Source of the DNA: an uncultured Collinsella sp.
Lineage (GTDB): Bacteria > Actinomycetota > Coriobacteriia > Coriobacteriales > Coriobacteriaceae
Assembly: GCA_900762325.1 (NCBI GenBank)
Contig: CAAFGG010000048.1
Span: 1 to 64,000 of the forward strand
Length of the DNA: 64,000 nucleotides
Direction: 5' to 3'
Numbering within the stretch: position 1 is the stretch's first letter; every line of letters begins with the position of its first letter. A program made the position numbers and the translations under genes. This document shows positions 8,064 to 16,287 of the stretch, one piece after another. The notes beneath the pieces are model-generated. The model was not told the origin of the DNA. It saw nothing but the letters and a program-made list of their open reading frames with translations, and did no database searches.

Positions 8064-9284
8064 CTAATTCTCGCCCTCAAACATACCACCCGCGACGACC
8101 TCGTACATACGCTCGAGCTCCAAACGGTCCATTAGAAGCGGAACGGGGTATAGCGGATTGGCCTCGGCATCGGCATGGGCCGCCATTTGTGGAATATCGG
8201 AGCGGCGAATGCCCGTCACATATTTGGGTATGCCCAAGGCGGCGTTCATGCGGTCGACCCAATCGATAAAGGCCTCAGCAGCCACGTTGTCCAGCGCATT
8301 AGCCGGCGCAATGCCGGCCATGCGGGCGAGATCGGCGAGCTTGGGAGCAGCAGCTTCGCCATAGGCGCGAAGCATGTGCGGCAGGATGATGGCGTTGGCC
8401 AAGCCGTGGGGAATCCCGTAACGCCCGCCCAGGCTGTGCGCGATGGCATGGACGTATCCAACATAAGAGCGCGTAAAGGCAACGCCCGCTTTATACGCCG
8501 CCGAAAGCATATTGCGGCGCGCACGCATGTTGCCACCGCACTCATAGGCCTCGAGCAAATTGTCGTGGATGAGCTGCACCGCCTGGCGCGCCATCTTGCG
8601 CGTATAGGGCGTGGTGCTGCGCCCGATAAAGGCCTCGACGGCATGTGTCAGGGCGTCCATGCCCGTTTGCCCCGTAATGGAGGCGGGCAGGCCGCGCGTA
8701 AACTCGGGGTCGTGCACCGCAAAGCGCGGGATCAGCACAAAGTCGTTAATGGGATACTTGTAGTGCGTCTCGTCGTCGGTAATTACCGCTGCAAGCGTGA
8801 CCTCGCTTCCCGTGCCCGCCGTGGTGGGAACGGCGATGAGCAGCGGCAGGCGACGATGGATACGCAACAGGCCGCGCATCTTGTTGATGGGCTTCTTTGG
8901 CTGCGCGATGCGCGCGCCCACGCCCTTGGCGCAGTCCATGGCCGAACCGCCGCCAAAGCCGATAATGGCCTGGCAGGCGCTCTCTCGATACAGAGATGCC
9001 GCTTCCTCCACGTTTGAGACCGTGGGGTTCGCACGTGTTTCGGCATAGACCGCAGCGCTAATTCCCTTGGACGCGAGCGCTGTCTCGAGCAGTGCCGTGA
9101 GCCCCAGACGGGCAATGCCGGGATCTGTCACGATAAGAACATGCTGTATTGAACGCTTTTGAAGCACTGCGGGCACTTCCTCAGCGTGCTCTAAAATGCG
9201 TGGCTCGGTATAGGGCAGCACCGGCAATGCAATGCGAAAAACCGTTTGATACGTTCGGCACCAGGCGCGGCGGGCTAGATGCAT
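8064..9284 (-). CDS. Iron-containing alcohol dehydrogenase
   Basis: A 406-residue group III alcohol dehydrogenase. It shows the GGGSAMDCAKG nucleotide-binding loop, the PTTAGTGSE signature, and iron ligands in DALTHAVEAFIG, HAIAHSLGG and HGLANAIILP. The ATG at 9284 is chosen for its AAGGAG; upstream codons in frame run through the operator region. The N-terminal 40 residues before the usual domain are short and basic. It is the first gene of an operon with an aldehyde dehydrogenase. Two operator-like dyads lie in its promoter region. Confidence 0.92.
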   Translation of the reverse strand: MHLARRAWCRTYQTVFRIALPVLPYTEPRILEHAEEVPAVLQKRSIQHVLIVTDPGIARLGLTALLETALASKGISAAVYAETRANPTVSNVEEAASLYRESACQAIIGFGGGSAMDCAKGVGARIAQPKKPINKMRGLLRIHRRLPLLIAVPTTAGTGSEVTLAAVITDDETHYKYPINDFVLIPRFAVHDPEFTRGLPASITGQTGMDALTHAVEAFIGRSTTPYTRKMARQAVQLIHDNLLEAYECGGNMRARRNMLSAAYKAGVAFTRSYVGYVHAIAHSLGGRYGIPHGLANAIILPHMLRAYGEAAAPKLADLARMAGIAPANALDNVAAEAFIDWVDRMNAALGIPKYVTGIRRSDIPQMAAHADAEANPLYPVPLLMDRLELERMYEVVAGGMFEGEN

Positions 9285-9302
9285 AAAGGAAGCTCCTTCA
9301 TT

Positions 9303-9318
9303 TGTTGATTGGTCAACA
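9303..9318. promoter_or_regulatory. Operator-like dyad, proximal copy
   Basis: TGTTGATTGGTCAACA, a perfect 6-bp inverted repeat with a 4-base centre, lies 19 bases upstream of the alcohol dehydrogenase start. A near copy occurs 65 bases further upstream. This arrangement suits a TetR-type repressor, but no such regulator gene is adjacent. Confidence 0.55.
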
Positions 9319-9367
9319 TTTGCTCGACCGATTGTACTCATCGGAGGTCGCACGAGGTCTAGCAATC

Positions 9368-9383
9368 GTTAATCAATCAACAT
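9368..9383. promoter_or_regulatory. Operator-like dyad, distal copy
   Basis: GTTAATCAATCAACAT. Its minus-strand form ATGTTGATTGATTAAC aligns with the proximal copy ATGTTGACCAATCAAC. It is the second member of the pair upstream of the alcohol/aldehyde dehydrogenase operon. Confidence 0.5.
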
Positions 9384-9540
9384 CTACACATGCTTAAATT
9401 GTTTTATTAAAAATCATTCCTAATAGGCTTCACATTCGGTCTCATTTATGGATAATAGAACTCGTCAAGACGCACGTCCGGAGAGGGCCCTTACGGGACC
9501 GGACGAGCGCACCATCGCCATCGATCGAAAGGATCGAATC

Positions 9541-10101
9541 ATGAAGTTTGTTTGCCCCGTTTGCGGTTATGTGGAAGAGTTCGACGGCGACCAGCTGCCC
9601 GAGGATTTCAAGTGCCCCCAGTGCGGCGTTCCCGGCTCTCGCTTCCTGAAGCAGGAGGAGGGCCAGCTCGAGTGGGCTGCCGAGCACGTCGTGGGCGTCG
9701 CCAAGATGGAGGGCGTCTCCGAGGACATCGTTGCCGATCTGCGCGCCAACTTTGAGGGCGAGTGCTCTGAGGTCGGCATGTACCTGGCCATGGCTCGCGT
9801 CGCCCATCGCGAGGGCTATCCCGAGATCGGCCTGTACTGGGAGAAGGCTGCCCACGAGGAGGCCGAGCACGCCGCCAAGTTCGCCGAGCTTCTGGGCGAG
9901 GTCGTGACCGACTCCACCAAGAAGAACCTCGAGATGCGCGTTGAGGCCGAGAACGGCGCCACCGCCGGCAAGACCGATCTTGCCAAGCGCGCCAAGGCCG
10001 CTGGCCTCGATGCCATCCACGACACCGTGCACGAGATGGCTCGCGACGAGGCTCGCCACGGCAAGGCTTTCGCTGGCCTGCTCAAGCGCTACTTTGGCTA
10101 A
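9541..10101 (+). CDS. Rubrerythrin (rubredoxin domain first)
   Basis: A 186-residue iron protein of oxidative-stress defence in anaerobes. The N-terminal rubredoxin-like domain has CPVCG and CPQCG (C5, C8, C25, C28). The ferritin-like diiron domain follows with EEAEHAAKF and EMARDEARHGK. The rubredoxin-first order is that of reverse rubrerythrins, which reduce hydrogen peroxide with electrons from NADH via a partner. The ATG at 9541 follows AAAGGATCG. It is monocistronic, ending in a strong terminator. Codon use is highly biased to C/G-ending codons, suggesting high expression. Confidence 0.93.
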   Translation: MKFVCPVCGYVEEFDGDQLPEDFKCPQCGVPGSRFLKQEEGQLEWAAEHVVGVAKMEGVSEDIVADLRANFEGECSEVGMYLAMARVAHREGYPEIGLYWEKAAHEEAEHAAKFAELLGEVVTDSTKKNLEMRVEAENGATAGKTDLAKRAKAAGLDAIHDTVHEMARDEARHGKAFAGLLKRYFG

Positions 10102-10135
10102 GCCAACTGCCTGAGACATAACCTCTAGCTCGAAG

Positions 10136-10167
10136 AAGGCCCGGACCGTATTGGTTCGGGCCTTTTC
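10136..10167 (+). terminator. Terminator after rubrerythrin
   Basis: AAGGCCCG ... CGGGCCTTTT stem-loop. It may also serve the convergent MocR gene, whose stop lies 6 bases beyond. Confidence 0.85.
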
Positions 10168-10173
10168 GTTGGC

Positions 10174-11589
10174 TTATTGCAGTTGCTCCTGAAGAACACT
10201 GAGCGACTGAGAGCTCAGGTCGTCGTATTGTATGAGGACGCGAGATGGAGCGTTCTTAGTCGATGCCCGATCACCCGTCCACAGGCAATCGGCGATGTTG
10301 ACATAGGAAATACGAGCGTCAGCGAGAGCCTTCGCGAAACTCTCCCCTGCCTTGTCCTCGGCCAGGGCAACAGTGCAGTAAAGGCCCGCGTCTGCATGAT
10401 CGATCGAAACCTCCCCTGCCGGAAACGCTTTCCGTACAAGCGCCGCCAGGCCATCACGCGCCTCGCGAGCACGAACGCGCACGCGGTTCACATGTCGCTC
10501 GTAATCACCCGATTCCAGCAAACGCGCCAAGGCAACCTGATCAACAGAACTTACCGACGAGGCGTAGAAACCAAGGTTGCGTTTAAACCTCTCCATTAGC
10601 TCATCGGGCAGCACCATGTACGCCAAACGCAACGCCGATGAAAGGCTCTTCGAAAACGTGTTGGTGTAGATAACCGACTGGGCGGCATCGATCGACGCGA
10701 GCGCGGGAATCGGCTTGCCGGCAAGGCGAAACTCACAATCAAAGTCATCTTCGATGAGATACCGACCTGGTCGCTCGGCGGCCCAGCTCAGCAGCGCATA
10801 GCGACGCGCAATGCTCGTCACAAGACCGGTCGGATACTGATGAGACGGCATCAGGTGAAGGACATCGGTCCCGGTTTTCTGCAGCGCGCTCAAGTCCACG
10901 CCCTCAGCATCCAACGGGACATGCCGCACTTCGCAACCCATGACCTGATAGATGCGCGTCAAGCGCAAATAGCCTGGATCCTCGACGGCATACACCTTGT
11001 CCGCGCCAAGCAACTGAACCAACATGGTATCGAGCAGCTGGGCGCCCGCACCGATAACGATGTTGTCGGGGTCGACATTCATGCCCCTTGTCCCGCGCAG
11101 ATGGTGAGCAATTGCGCGTCGTAGCCGAGCGGTGCCCTGTGCCGGCGCGGTCGAAAAGATTTCGCGTTCGTCTTCGGATGCCAGCGTCGCCCGTAGCGCG
11201 CTTTGCCAAAGCCGCGCCGCCTCCAAAGCGGAAGGAGAGAGCGCATCGAATCGCTCGACCTGTCCGTTGACATCATACGCGCTGGGGCCCACAGAGACGG
11301 CATCTCGGTCGATGCCCTCCGCAGCCGAAGCCAAAACCGGTGCATCCGGAAGTTCACAAGCGTAGTAGCCACGACGCGGCATTGAGCAAATATAGCCCTC
11401 GGCAAGCAACTGGCTATATGCATTCTCGATAGTAATGACACTGATTCCCAGATGACTGGCAAAGGCGCGCTTAGACGGAAGATGCTCCCCCGCCGCAATG
11501 CGTCCAGCAACGATATCATCTCGAATTTGCTGATAAATATACTCATAAAGCGATGCCTCGCCGCGTTTTTCCAAATTGTAGTCAAGCAT
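10174..11589 (-). CDS. pdxR: MocR-type regulator (GntR HTH + aminotransferase), PdxR-like
   Basis: A 471-residue protein. A GntR winged helix covers about 1-75 (YEYIYQQIRDDIVAGRI ... LGISVITIENAYSQL). A fold-type I aminotransferase-like domain follows from about 110, including EDDFDCEFR and a SKSL PLP-lysine motif. Such MocR proteins sense pyridoxal phosphate. It is divergent from pdxST, which strongly suggests it is PdxR, the activator or repressor of PLP synthesis. The start at 11589 has an AGGTGA ribosome site and lies just outside the paired direct repeats; earlier in-frame starts would overlap the control region. Confidence 0.88.
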   Translation of the reverse strand: MLDYNLEKRGEASLYEYIYQQIRDDIVAGRIAAGEHLPSKRAFASHLGISVITIENAYSQLLAEGYICSMPRRGYYACELPDAPVLASAAEGIDRDAVSVGPSAYDVNGQVERFDALSPSALEAARLWQSALRATLASEDEREIFSTAPAQGTARLRRAIAHHLRGTRGMNVDPDNIVIGAGAQLLDTMLVQLLGADKVYAVEDPGYLRLTRIYQVMGCEVRHVPLDAEGVDLSALQKTGTDVLHLMPSHQYPTGLVTSIARRYALLSWAAERPGRYLIEDDFDCEFRLAGKPIPALASIDAAQSVIYTNTFSKSLSSALRLAYMVLPDELMERFKRNLGFYASSVSSVDQVALARLLESGDYERHVNRVRVRAREARDGLAALVRKAFPAGEVSIDHADAGLYCTVALAEDKAGESFAKALADARISYVNIADCLWTGDRASTKNAPSRVLIQYDDLSSQSLSVLQEQLQ

Positions 11590-11600
11590 GAGTTTGTCAC

Positions 11601-11642
11601 CTGACCTTATTAAGTCATTCATTCTGGTATTAGTCTGACCTT
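11601..11642. promoter_or_regulatory. Paired direct repeats between pdxR-like gene and pdxS
   Basis: CTGACCTT occurs at 11601-11608 and 11635-11642, 34 bases apart (about three helical turns). Direct repeats between a MocR gene and pdxS are the known binding pattern of PdxR-type regulators. Binding here is inferred. Confidence 0.6.
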
Positions 11643-11734
11643 GTAATTTTCCCAAAAACTGAGTATTTCGCCATACCCAGCTCCCCGATAGGATGTTCCG
11701 TCAAGCAATGCACATGCCAACCAAGGGAGCAACC

Positions 11735-12625
11735 ATGGCAGAACAGACCAACAAGGCCGATCGCGTCAAACTCAATCGCGAGCTCGCGCAGATGCTCAAG
11801 GGCGGCGTCATCATGGACGTCACCACGCCCGAGCAAGCACGCGTCGCCGAAGAGGCAGGCGCCTGCGCCGTCATGGCACTCGAGCGCATCCCGGCCGATA
11901 TCCGTGCCGCAGGTGGTGTGTCGCGCATGAGCGACCCCAAGATGATCAAGGGCATCCAGGAGGCCGTCTCCATCCCCGTTATGGCCAAGTGTCGCATCGG
12001 TCACATTGTCGAGGCGCAGGTCCTGCAGGCCATCGAGATCGATTACATCGATGAGTCCGAGGTCCTCTCCCCTGCCGATGACGTCTATCACATCGACAAG
12101 ACCCAGTTTGACGTGCCGTTTGTCTGCGGCGCCCGCGATCTGGGCGAGGCGTTGCGCCGTGTTGCTGAGGGCGCCACGATGATTCGTACCAAGGGCGAGC
12201 CGGGCACGGGCGACGTCGTTCAGGCCGTGCGTCACATGCGCAAGATCCAAAAGCAGATCCGCGACGTTGTTGCTCTGCGCGACGACGAGCTCTTTGAGGC
12301 AGCCAAGCAGCTGCAGGTTCCGGTCGAGCTGGTGCGCGAGGTCCATGCCATGGGCAAGCTCCCCGTCGTAAACTTTGCCGCCGGCGGAGTCGCGACCCCC
12401 GCCGACGCCGCGCTGATGATGCAGCTGGGCGCCGAGGGCGTCTTTGTTGGCTCGGGCATCTTTAAGAGCGGCGACCCCGCCAAGCGCGCCGCCGCCATCG
12501 TCAAGGCCGTGGCAAACTTCACCGACGCCAAGCTCATCGCCGAGCTTTCGGAGGACCTGGGCGAGGCCATGGTGGGCATCAACGCCGACGAAATCGAGAT
12601 CATCATGGAGGAGCGCGGGCGCTAG
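11735..12625 (+). CDS. pdxS: Pyridoxal 5'-phosphate synthase subunit PdxS
   Basis: A 296-residue synthase subunit of the DXP-independent vitamin B6 pathway. It forms PLP from ribose 5-phosphate, glyceraldehyde 3-phosphate and ammonia. The near-invariant N-terminal GGVIMDVTTPEQA holds the catalytic Asp (D28), the lysine in PVMAKCRIGH is K85, and RTKGEPGTGD holds the second lysine (about K153). The ATG at 11735 follows AAGGGAG. pdxT follows 20 bases downstream and supplies ammonia from glutamine. Expression is probably controlled by the divergent MocR protein. Confidence 0.98.
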   Translation: MAEQTNKADRVKLNRELAQMLKGGVIMDVTTPEQARVAEEAGACAVMALERIPADIRAAGGVSRMSDPKMIKGIQEAVSIPVMAKCRIGHIVEAQVLQAIEIDYIDESEVLSPADDVYHIDKTQFDVPFVCGARDLGEALRRVAEGATMIRTKGEPGTGDVVQAVRHMRKIQKQIRDVVALRDDELFEAAKQLQVPVELVREVHAMGKLPVVNFAAGGVATPADAALMMQLGAEGVFVGSGIFKSGDPAKRAAAIVKAVANFTDAKLIAELSEDLGEAMVGINADEIEIIMEERGR

Positions 12626-12645
12626 TCCAGCAGAAAGGATCGCAC

Positions 12646-13233
12646 ATGAGCGATTATGCACACCAAACGGTTGCCGTGCTGGCGGTCCAAGGCGCTTTTG
12701 CCGAGCACGAGGCAAGACTATCCGAGCTGGGCGCACGTTGTATTGAGCTGAGGCAGGCGGCCGATTTGCAGCAGAACTTTGATCGCCTGGTCCTCCCTGG
12801 CGGCGAGTCCACCGTTCAAGGCAAGCTACTTGCCGAACTCGATATGCTCGAGGGGCTTCGCACCCGCATTGTTGAAGGCATGCCTGTATTGGGAACTTGC
12901 GCCGGCTTGATTCTGCTGGCGCGCGACCTTGCCGCCCACGACGATAAGGGAACGCCGCGCCTGGCAACCATGGATGTGCTCGTTGAGCGCAATGCCTATG
13001 GCAGACAACTCGGCAGCTTTCGCACCAAGGGGCAGGTAGGCGGTATCGACGGTGAGGTGCCGCTGACGTTTATCCGCGCGCCCCGCATCGTCGAAGTGCA
13101 CGGCGACGCCAAGGCCTTAGCGAAAGTCGACGGCCGTATCGTCGCCGCCCGCCAAAGCAACCAGCTCGGCGTAACCTTCCACCCCGAGCTCGATGAAGAC
13201 ACCCACCTCCACGAACTGTTCCTGCAAATGTAG
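12646..13233 (+). CDS. pdxT: Pyridoxal 5'-phosphate synthase glutaminase PdxT
   Basis: A 195-residue class I glutaminase that delivers ammonia to PdxS. The catalytic triad is complete: C85 in GTCAGL, and H179 and E181 in FHPELDEDT. LPGGES (near 50) is the oxyanion loop. It is preceded by GAAAGGA and cotranscribed with pdxS. Confidence 0.97.
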   Translation: MSDYAHQTVAVLAVQGAFAEHEARLSELGARCIELRQAADLQQNFDRLVLPGGESTVQGKLLAELDMLEGLRTRIVEGMPVLGTCAGLILLARDLAAHDDKGTPRLATMDVLVERNAYGRQLGSFRTKGQVGGIDGEVPLTFIRAPRIVEVHGDAKALAKVDGRIVAARQSNQLGVTFHPELDEDTHLHELFLQM

Positions 13234-13273
13234 GCAGAATTTAAACGAGCGTGGATTTTCGGACATACAACAA

Positions 13274-13341
13274 ATGAGAGTGGATAATCTCCCACTTTGA
13301 GCTTGAATGCAGGCTCAAACCGGGAGATTATCCACTCTCAT
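13274..13341. repeat. Nested 68-base palindrome
   Basis: Outer arms ATGAGAGTGGATAATCTCCC and GGGAGATTATCCACTCTCAT (20 bp, perfect). Inner arms TTTGAGC and GCTCAAA enclose an 8-base loop. It lies 40 bases past pdxT. Confidence 0.85.
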
Positions 13342-13347
13342 GCTATG

Positions 13348-13404
13348 TAGTCATTGGGGACGCTCTTAAACGACTACTCAAACAAGAACGTTCCCAACGA
13401 CTAC
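13348..13404. repeat. 57-base palindromic repeat, copy 1
   Basis: It begins TAGTCATTGGGGACG and ends CGTTCCCAACGACTA, with CTTAAACGACTA in the middle. A clear homologue lies at 63849-63906. Each copy is an imperfect inverted repeat. Confidence 0.8.
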
Positions 13405-13429
13405 ATTGCGATAGACAACCACGTTTGCT

Positions 13430-13472
13430 CAGATAAAACCGACCAAAATAAACCTGTCCCTTTTTGGCAGGT
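13430..13472 (+). repeat. CAGATAAAAC repeat family, copy 1
   Basis: Begins CAGATAAAACCGACCAA, continues ATAAACCTGTCCC, and ends TTTTTGGCAGGT. Homologous to copies at 31300-31343 (inverted), 31366-31402 and 50630-50673. Confidence 0.85.
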
Positions 13473-13541
13473 TTTGATCAAGGCAACGCCGATGTTTTGG
13501 CAACGCCAGCGAGCGCCGCCCAGGGCGAACAAGTTGGCATG

Positions 13542-13583
13542 AAAAAGGCAAGGCATAGACCTTCTGGTCATGCCTTGCCTTTT
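13542..13583. terminator. Bidirectional terminator
   Basis: AAAAGGCAAGGCAT and ATGCCTTGCCTTTT arms, giving a T-run on either strand. Serves pdxT and/or the convergent RGG-protein gene. Confidence 0.85.
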
Positions 13584-13625
13584 GAATGACAAATTGTCGC
13601 CCTGGGTGGCGCGCAGCGTCAACTA

Positions 13626-13652
13626 GTTACGCGGTTCGTAGAACCGCGTAAC
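13626..13652. repeat. Hairpin abutting the RGG-protein stop codon
   Basis: GTTACGCGGTTC and GAACCGCGTAAC, a perfect 12-bp inverted repeat with a 3-base loop, 2 bases from the stop. No T-run follows, so it may protect the mRNA 3' end rather than terminate. Confidence 0.65.
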
Positions 13653-13654
13653 CC

Positions 13655-14515
13655 CTAGAAGCGGTTGCCGCGGAAGCCGCCACCGTTGCGGCCGCCACGG
13701 TCGCCACCGCGACCGCCGCGGTCGTTACCACGGTTGCCGCCGAAGCCACCACGGTTGCCACCGCGATCGCCATAGCCACCACGGTTGCCACCAAAGCCGC
13801 CGCGACCGCCACGGTCGCCGCCACGGTCGCCAAAGCCGCCACGGCCACCGCGATCGCCACCGCGACCGCCACGGTCGCCGCCACGGCCACCGCGCTCGTC
13901 ACGGCCGCCGCGAGGACCGCGGTCCTCGTCCAGGCCCATGGCGATGAGCGGAGCGATAACCTTATCGAGAGCGGCCATCAGCTCGGTAGCCTCCTCATAA
14001 GAAAGCTCGGGCAGGAGCTTCTCCTTCTTGTTGGCAAGCTCGACCAGGCCCTCAGCGGCATCCTCGGCAGCGAAGACAACGATCTTGCGCATATCGCCCT
14101 CGGCGTCGTCGATGCGGCCGACCAGATCGGCAGCCTCGGCCTCGGCCATCAGGCCATCGAGCTCACGAAGGCGCATGCCCAGCAGGTCGGACATTTCCTT
14201 CTGCTCCATCTTGGGCTTGAGGTCAAGAAGCTTGATGGCGCGCTCGATGTTCGCCATGCGCTCGGCCTTGGCCTCCTCCTCCTTGGAAATAGCAAAGCGA
14301 CGGCTGCGCAGCAGGCGGGCGGCCTTCTGCATCTTGTCCATCAGCTCTTCGTCATCGTAATCAGCGGCGGCCTCGACAACCTCGGCCTCCTCGGCGGAAA
14401 CCTCGTCAGCAGCCTCAACCTCGGCAGCTTCGGTCTCCACGGTCTCGACTGCCTCGACCTCGGCAGCCATGGTCTCGTTCTCGGTCTCGTTCATGATCTC
14501 TTCGTTCTCAGACAT
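13655..14515 (-). CDS. MarR-like winged-helix protein with acidic N-terminus and RGG tail
   Basis: A 286-residue protein with three parts. Residues 1-55 are very acidic (Glu/Ala/Val repeats). Residues about 80-180 look like a MarR-type winged helix: a helix, then MEQKEMSDLLGMRLRELDGL as the recognition region, a wing with RIDDAEGDMRKIVVF, and a following helix. Residues 200-286 are almost entirely Gly, Arg, Asp, Asn and Phe in RGG, DRGG and GGF units. RGG tails bind RNA and promote condensates in other proteins. The ATG at 14515 has AAGGAG. The combination is not one I recognise as a named family; function is unknown. The tail DNA is internally repetitive. Confidence 0.85.
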   Translation of the reverse strand: MSENEEIMNETENETMAAEVEAVETVETEAAEVEAADEVSAEEAEVVEAAADYDDEELMDKMQKAARLLRSRRFAISKEEEAKAERMANIERAIKLLDLKPKMEQKEMSDLLGMRLRELDGLMAEAEAADLVGRIDDAEGDMRKIVVFAAEDAAEGLVELANKKEKLLPELSYEEATELMAALDKVIAPLIAMGLDEDRGPRGGRDERGGRGGDRGGRGGDRGGRGGFGDRGGDRGGRGGFGGNRGGYGDRGGNRGGFGGNRGNDRGGRGGDRGGRNGGGFRGNRF

Positions 14516-14667
14516 GAGACTCCTTCTTGGCCCTCTCGGGCATCATCGCCCCATTCGCGGGGCCCGTCGCGCACTCTTTGCGCTTTATACATTCATGCCT
14601 CTCGGCAAAACCTCCATTAGTTTATGGTGTCGCCATCCAATCTAGCTGCAGAATCTATGTGCACACA

Positions 14668-16083
14668 TTAATGCGACATGTGCGACTCGCGGCGAGCGTA
14701 CACCAGCGACACCGCGAACCCGACAACGGCAATCACGGCCGCCACGCGCACGGCGGCTGCAAATCCTATCGCCTGGGCAACGTCCGACGCAACGCCTGCG
14801 GCGCCAGCAGCCACCGCAGAACTCGAAAGCAGGCCGATAAACAGCGACGGACCAAACGACGCGGCAATCATGTTCCACGTGTTAAGCAATGCCGTTCCGT
14901 GAGGATGCTCAGCGGCGGGAAGCGTCTCCAAACCGGCGGTCTGCGAGGGGCTCAGTACCAAACCGACGCCGGCATACACCACAACGGTCAGCAGCACGAC
15001 AACGCCGATGTTCATGCTTGCCGCGGTCATCGAGATTGCCGTCTGCCCCACAGCGATCAGGGCAAAGCCGACCGGCAGCAGCGGCCACGCACCACGGGCA
15101 TCCATCACGCGTCCGCCCACAATCGAGGTCACGGCGTTGCAGGCGATCGCCGGCAAAATGAGCAAACCCGCGACAAGTGCGGTCATGCCGTATGCGCCCT
15201 CAAAATAGAGCGGCAACAAAACGCTCATCGAGAACGTCGTCATCATCGACACCACCACAAGCAGGCATGCAGGCCAAAAACGAACGCTCGCCATGGGACG
15301 CACGTTAAGCACCGGATGCTTGAGCTTGAGCTGACGAACCGCAAACAGGCCGAGCACCACAACAGCGGCGAAAAGCGTCGCGATACCGGCCATCACATTG
15401 GTCGAGAACTCGCCTACGGAATACACGAACGCCGTAATGCCGGCAGCGAGCAAAACAACCGACAGAATATCAAGCGTGGTGTTCGAGCGCTCTCCGACAT
15501 TCCGAACGAGCTTTGCTGCCGCCGCGGCGACCACGACACCGCCCACCAGCGGCACTACGAACACCGCCCTCCAGCCAAACAACGTGCACATAAGACCACT
15601 AATCACGGGCCCAAACGCCGGCCCTAGCGTAATGCAGGCACCGCCCAGGCTCAGATACAGACCGAGCTTCTCGCGCGGAGCACAAGATAGCACCACATTC
15701 ATCATGAGCGGAAACAAGATGCCCGATCCCGCAGCCTGCAAAATACGACTTGGCAGCAAAACGGTAAACGACGGGGCGACCAGGCACAGAACTTCTCCGG
15801 CGACCATGCATCCGCATGCGAAAAACAGCAGCTTGCGCGTCGAGAAACGACCGGACAGAAAGGCCATGATGGCCGTAAAGATCGACGTCACGATCATGTA
15901 TCCCGAAACGAGCCACTGCGCCGTGGTAGCGCTCACCGAAAAGACCGCCATGATGTCGTGCAACGCCACGTTAATAATGTTCTCGTTAAACGCGGCGACA
16001 AAGGCTGCAATATACATTACGACGAGAAACGCCGCAGTGGCCGATGGCGCTACTTGAACTTGTTGCTGAGATTTGCTCCCCAT
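14668..16083 (-). CDS. MFS transporter, DHA2 (EmrB/QacA) type
   Basis: A 471-residue membrane protein with about 14 hydrophobic segments, the size and pattern of proton-driven DHA2 drug exporters. The loop after the second segment has the MFS motif (FLSGRFSTRKLLF), and motif C-like GPAFGPVISG occurs near segment 5. Start at 16083 follows AGGAAGG. It stands alone. Substrate range is unknown; efflux of drugs, bile acids or metabolites are all possible. Confidence 0.87.
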   Translation of the reverse strand: MGSKSQQQVQVAPSATAAFLVVMYIAAFVAAFNENIINVALHDIMAVFSVSATTAQWLVSGYMIVTSIFTAIMAFLSGRFSTRKLLFFACGCMVAGEVLCLVAPSFTVLLPSRILQAAGSGILFPLMMNVVLSCAPREKLGLYLSLGGACITLGPAFGPVISGLMCTLFGWRAVFVVPLVGGVVVAAAAAKLVRNVGERSNTTLDILSVVLLAAGITAFVYSVGEFSTNVMAGIATLFAAVVVLGLFAVRQLKLKHPVLNVRPMASVRFWPACLLVVVSMMTTFSMSVLLPLYFEGAYGMTALVAGLLILPAIACNAVTSIVGGRVMDARGAWPLLPVGFALIAVGQTAISMTAASMNIGVVVLLTVVVYAGVGLVLSPSQTAGLETLPAAEHPHGTALLNTWNMIAASFGPSLFIGLLSSSAVAAGAAGVASDVAQAIGFAAAVRVAAVIAVVGFAVSLVYARRESHMSH

Positions 16084-16287
16084 GCATTTCCTTCCTCTTG
16101 GAACGACAGTCGCATCGCCCCAGAGGAACAGTCCAGGGCGAGCATGAGCCCTAGACTTACGTCAGACGCCGCACGCGACGGATCCGACAACATGGTCCAA
16201 CGTTGAAAGATTGTAACGCTGACGCGCAGCTTTCCTTCCGCGCTATTATTAAAAGTCCACGAAAGCACGAGACATGAGGAGCCCGCC

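Larger units (their letters stand above)
13234..13654. other. Repeat-rich convergent intergenic region
   Basis: 421 bases between pdxT and the convergent RGG-protein gene contain no credible gene. They hold five separate palindromic elements listed individually: a nested palindrome, two members of recurring repeat families, a bidirectional terminator and a short hairpin against the RGG stop codon. Confidence 0.8.

Noticed and set aside
11630..12967. A 445-codon minus-strand frame opposite pdxS
   Set aside because: Antisense of pdxS and pdxT; no ribosome site, no recognisable domain.
13354..13542. A 62-codon plus-strand frame in the pdxT/RGG gap
   Set aside because: It runs through three palindromic repeats and has no ribosome site; it is repeat sequence, not a gene.
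13655..13917. Tandem short DNA repeats that could be mistaken for a CRISPR or minisatellite
   Set aside because: They encode the RGG tail in a continuous frame and lack spacer-repeat structure.
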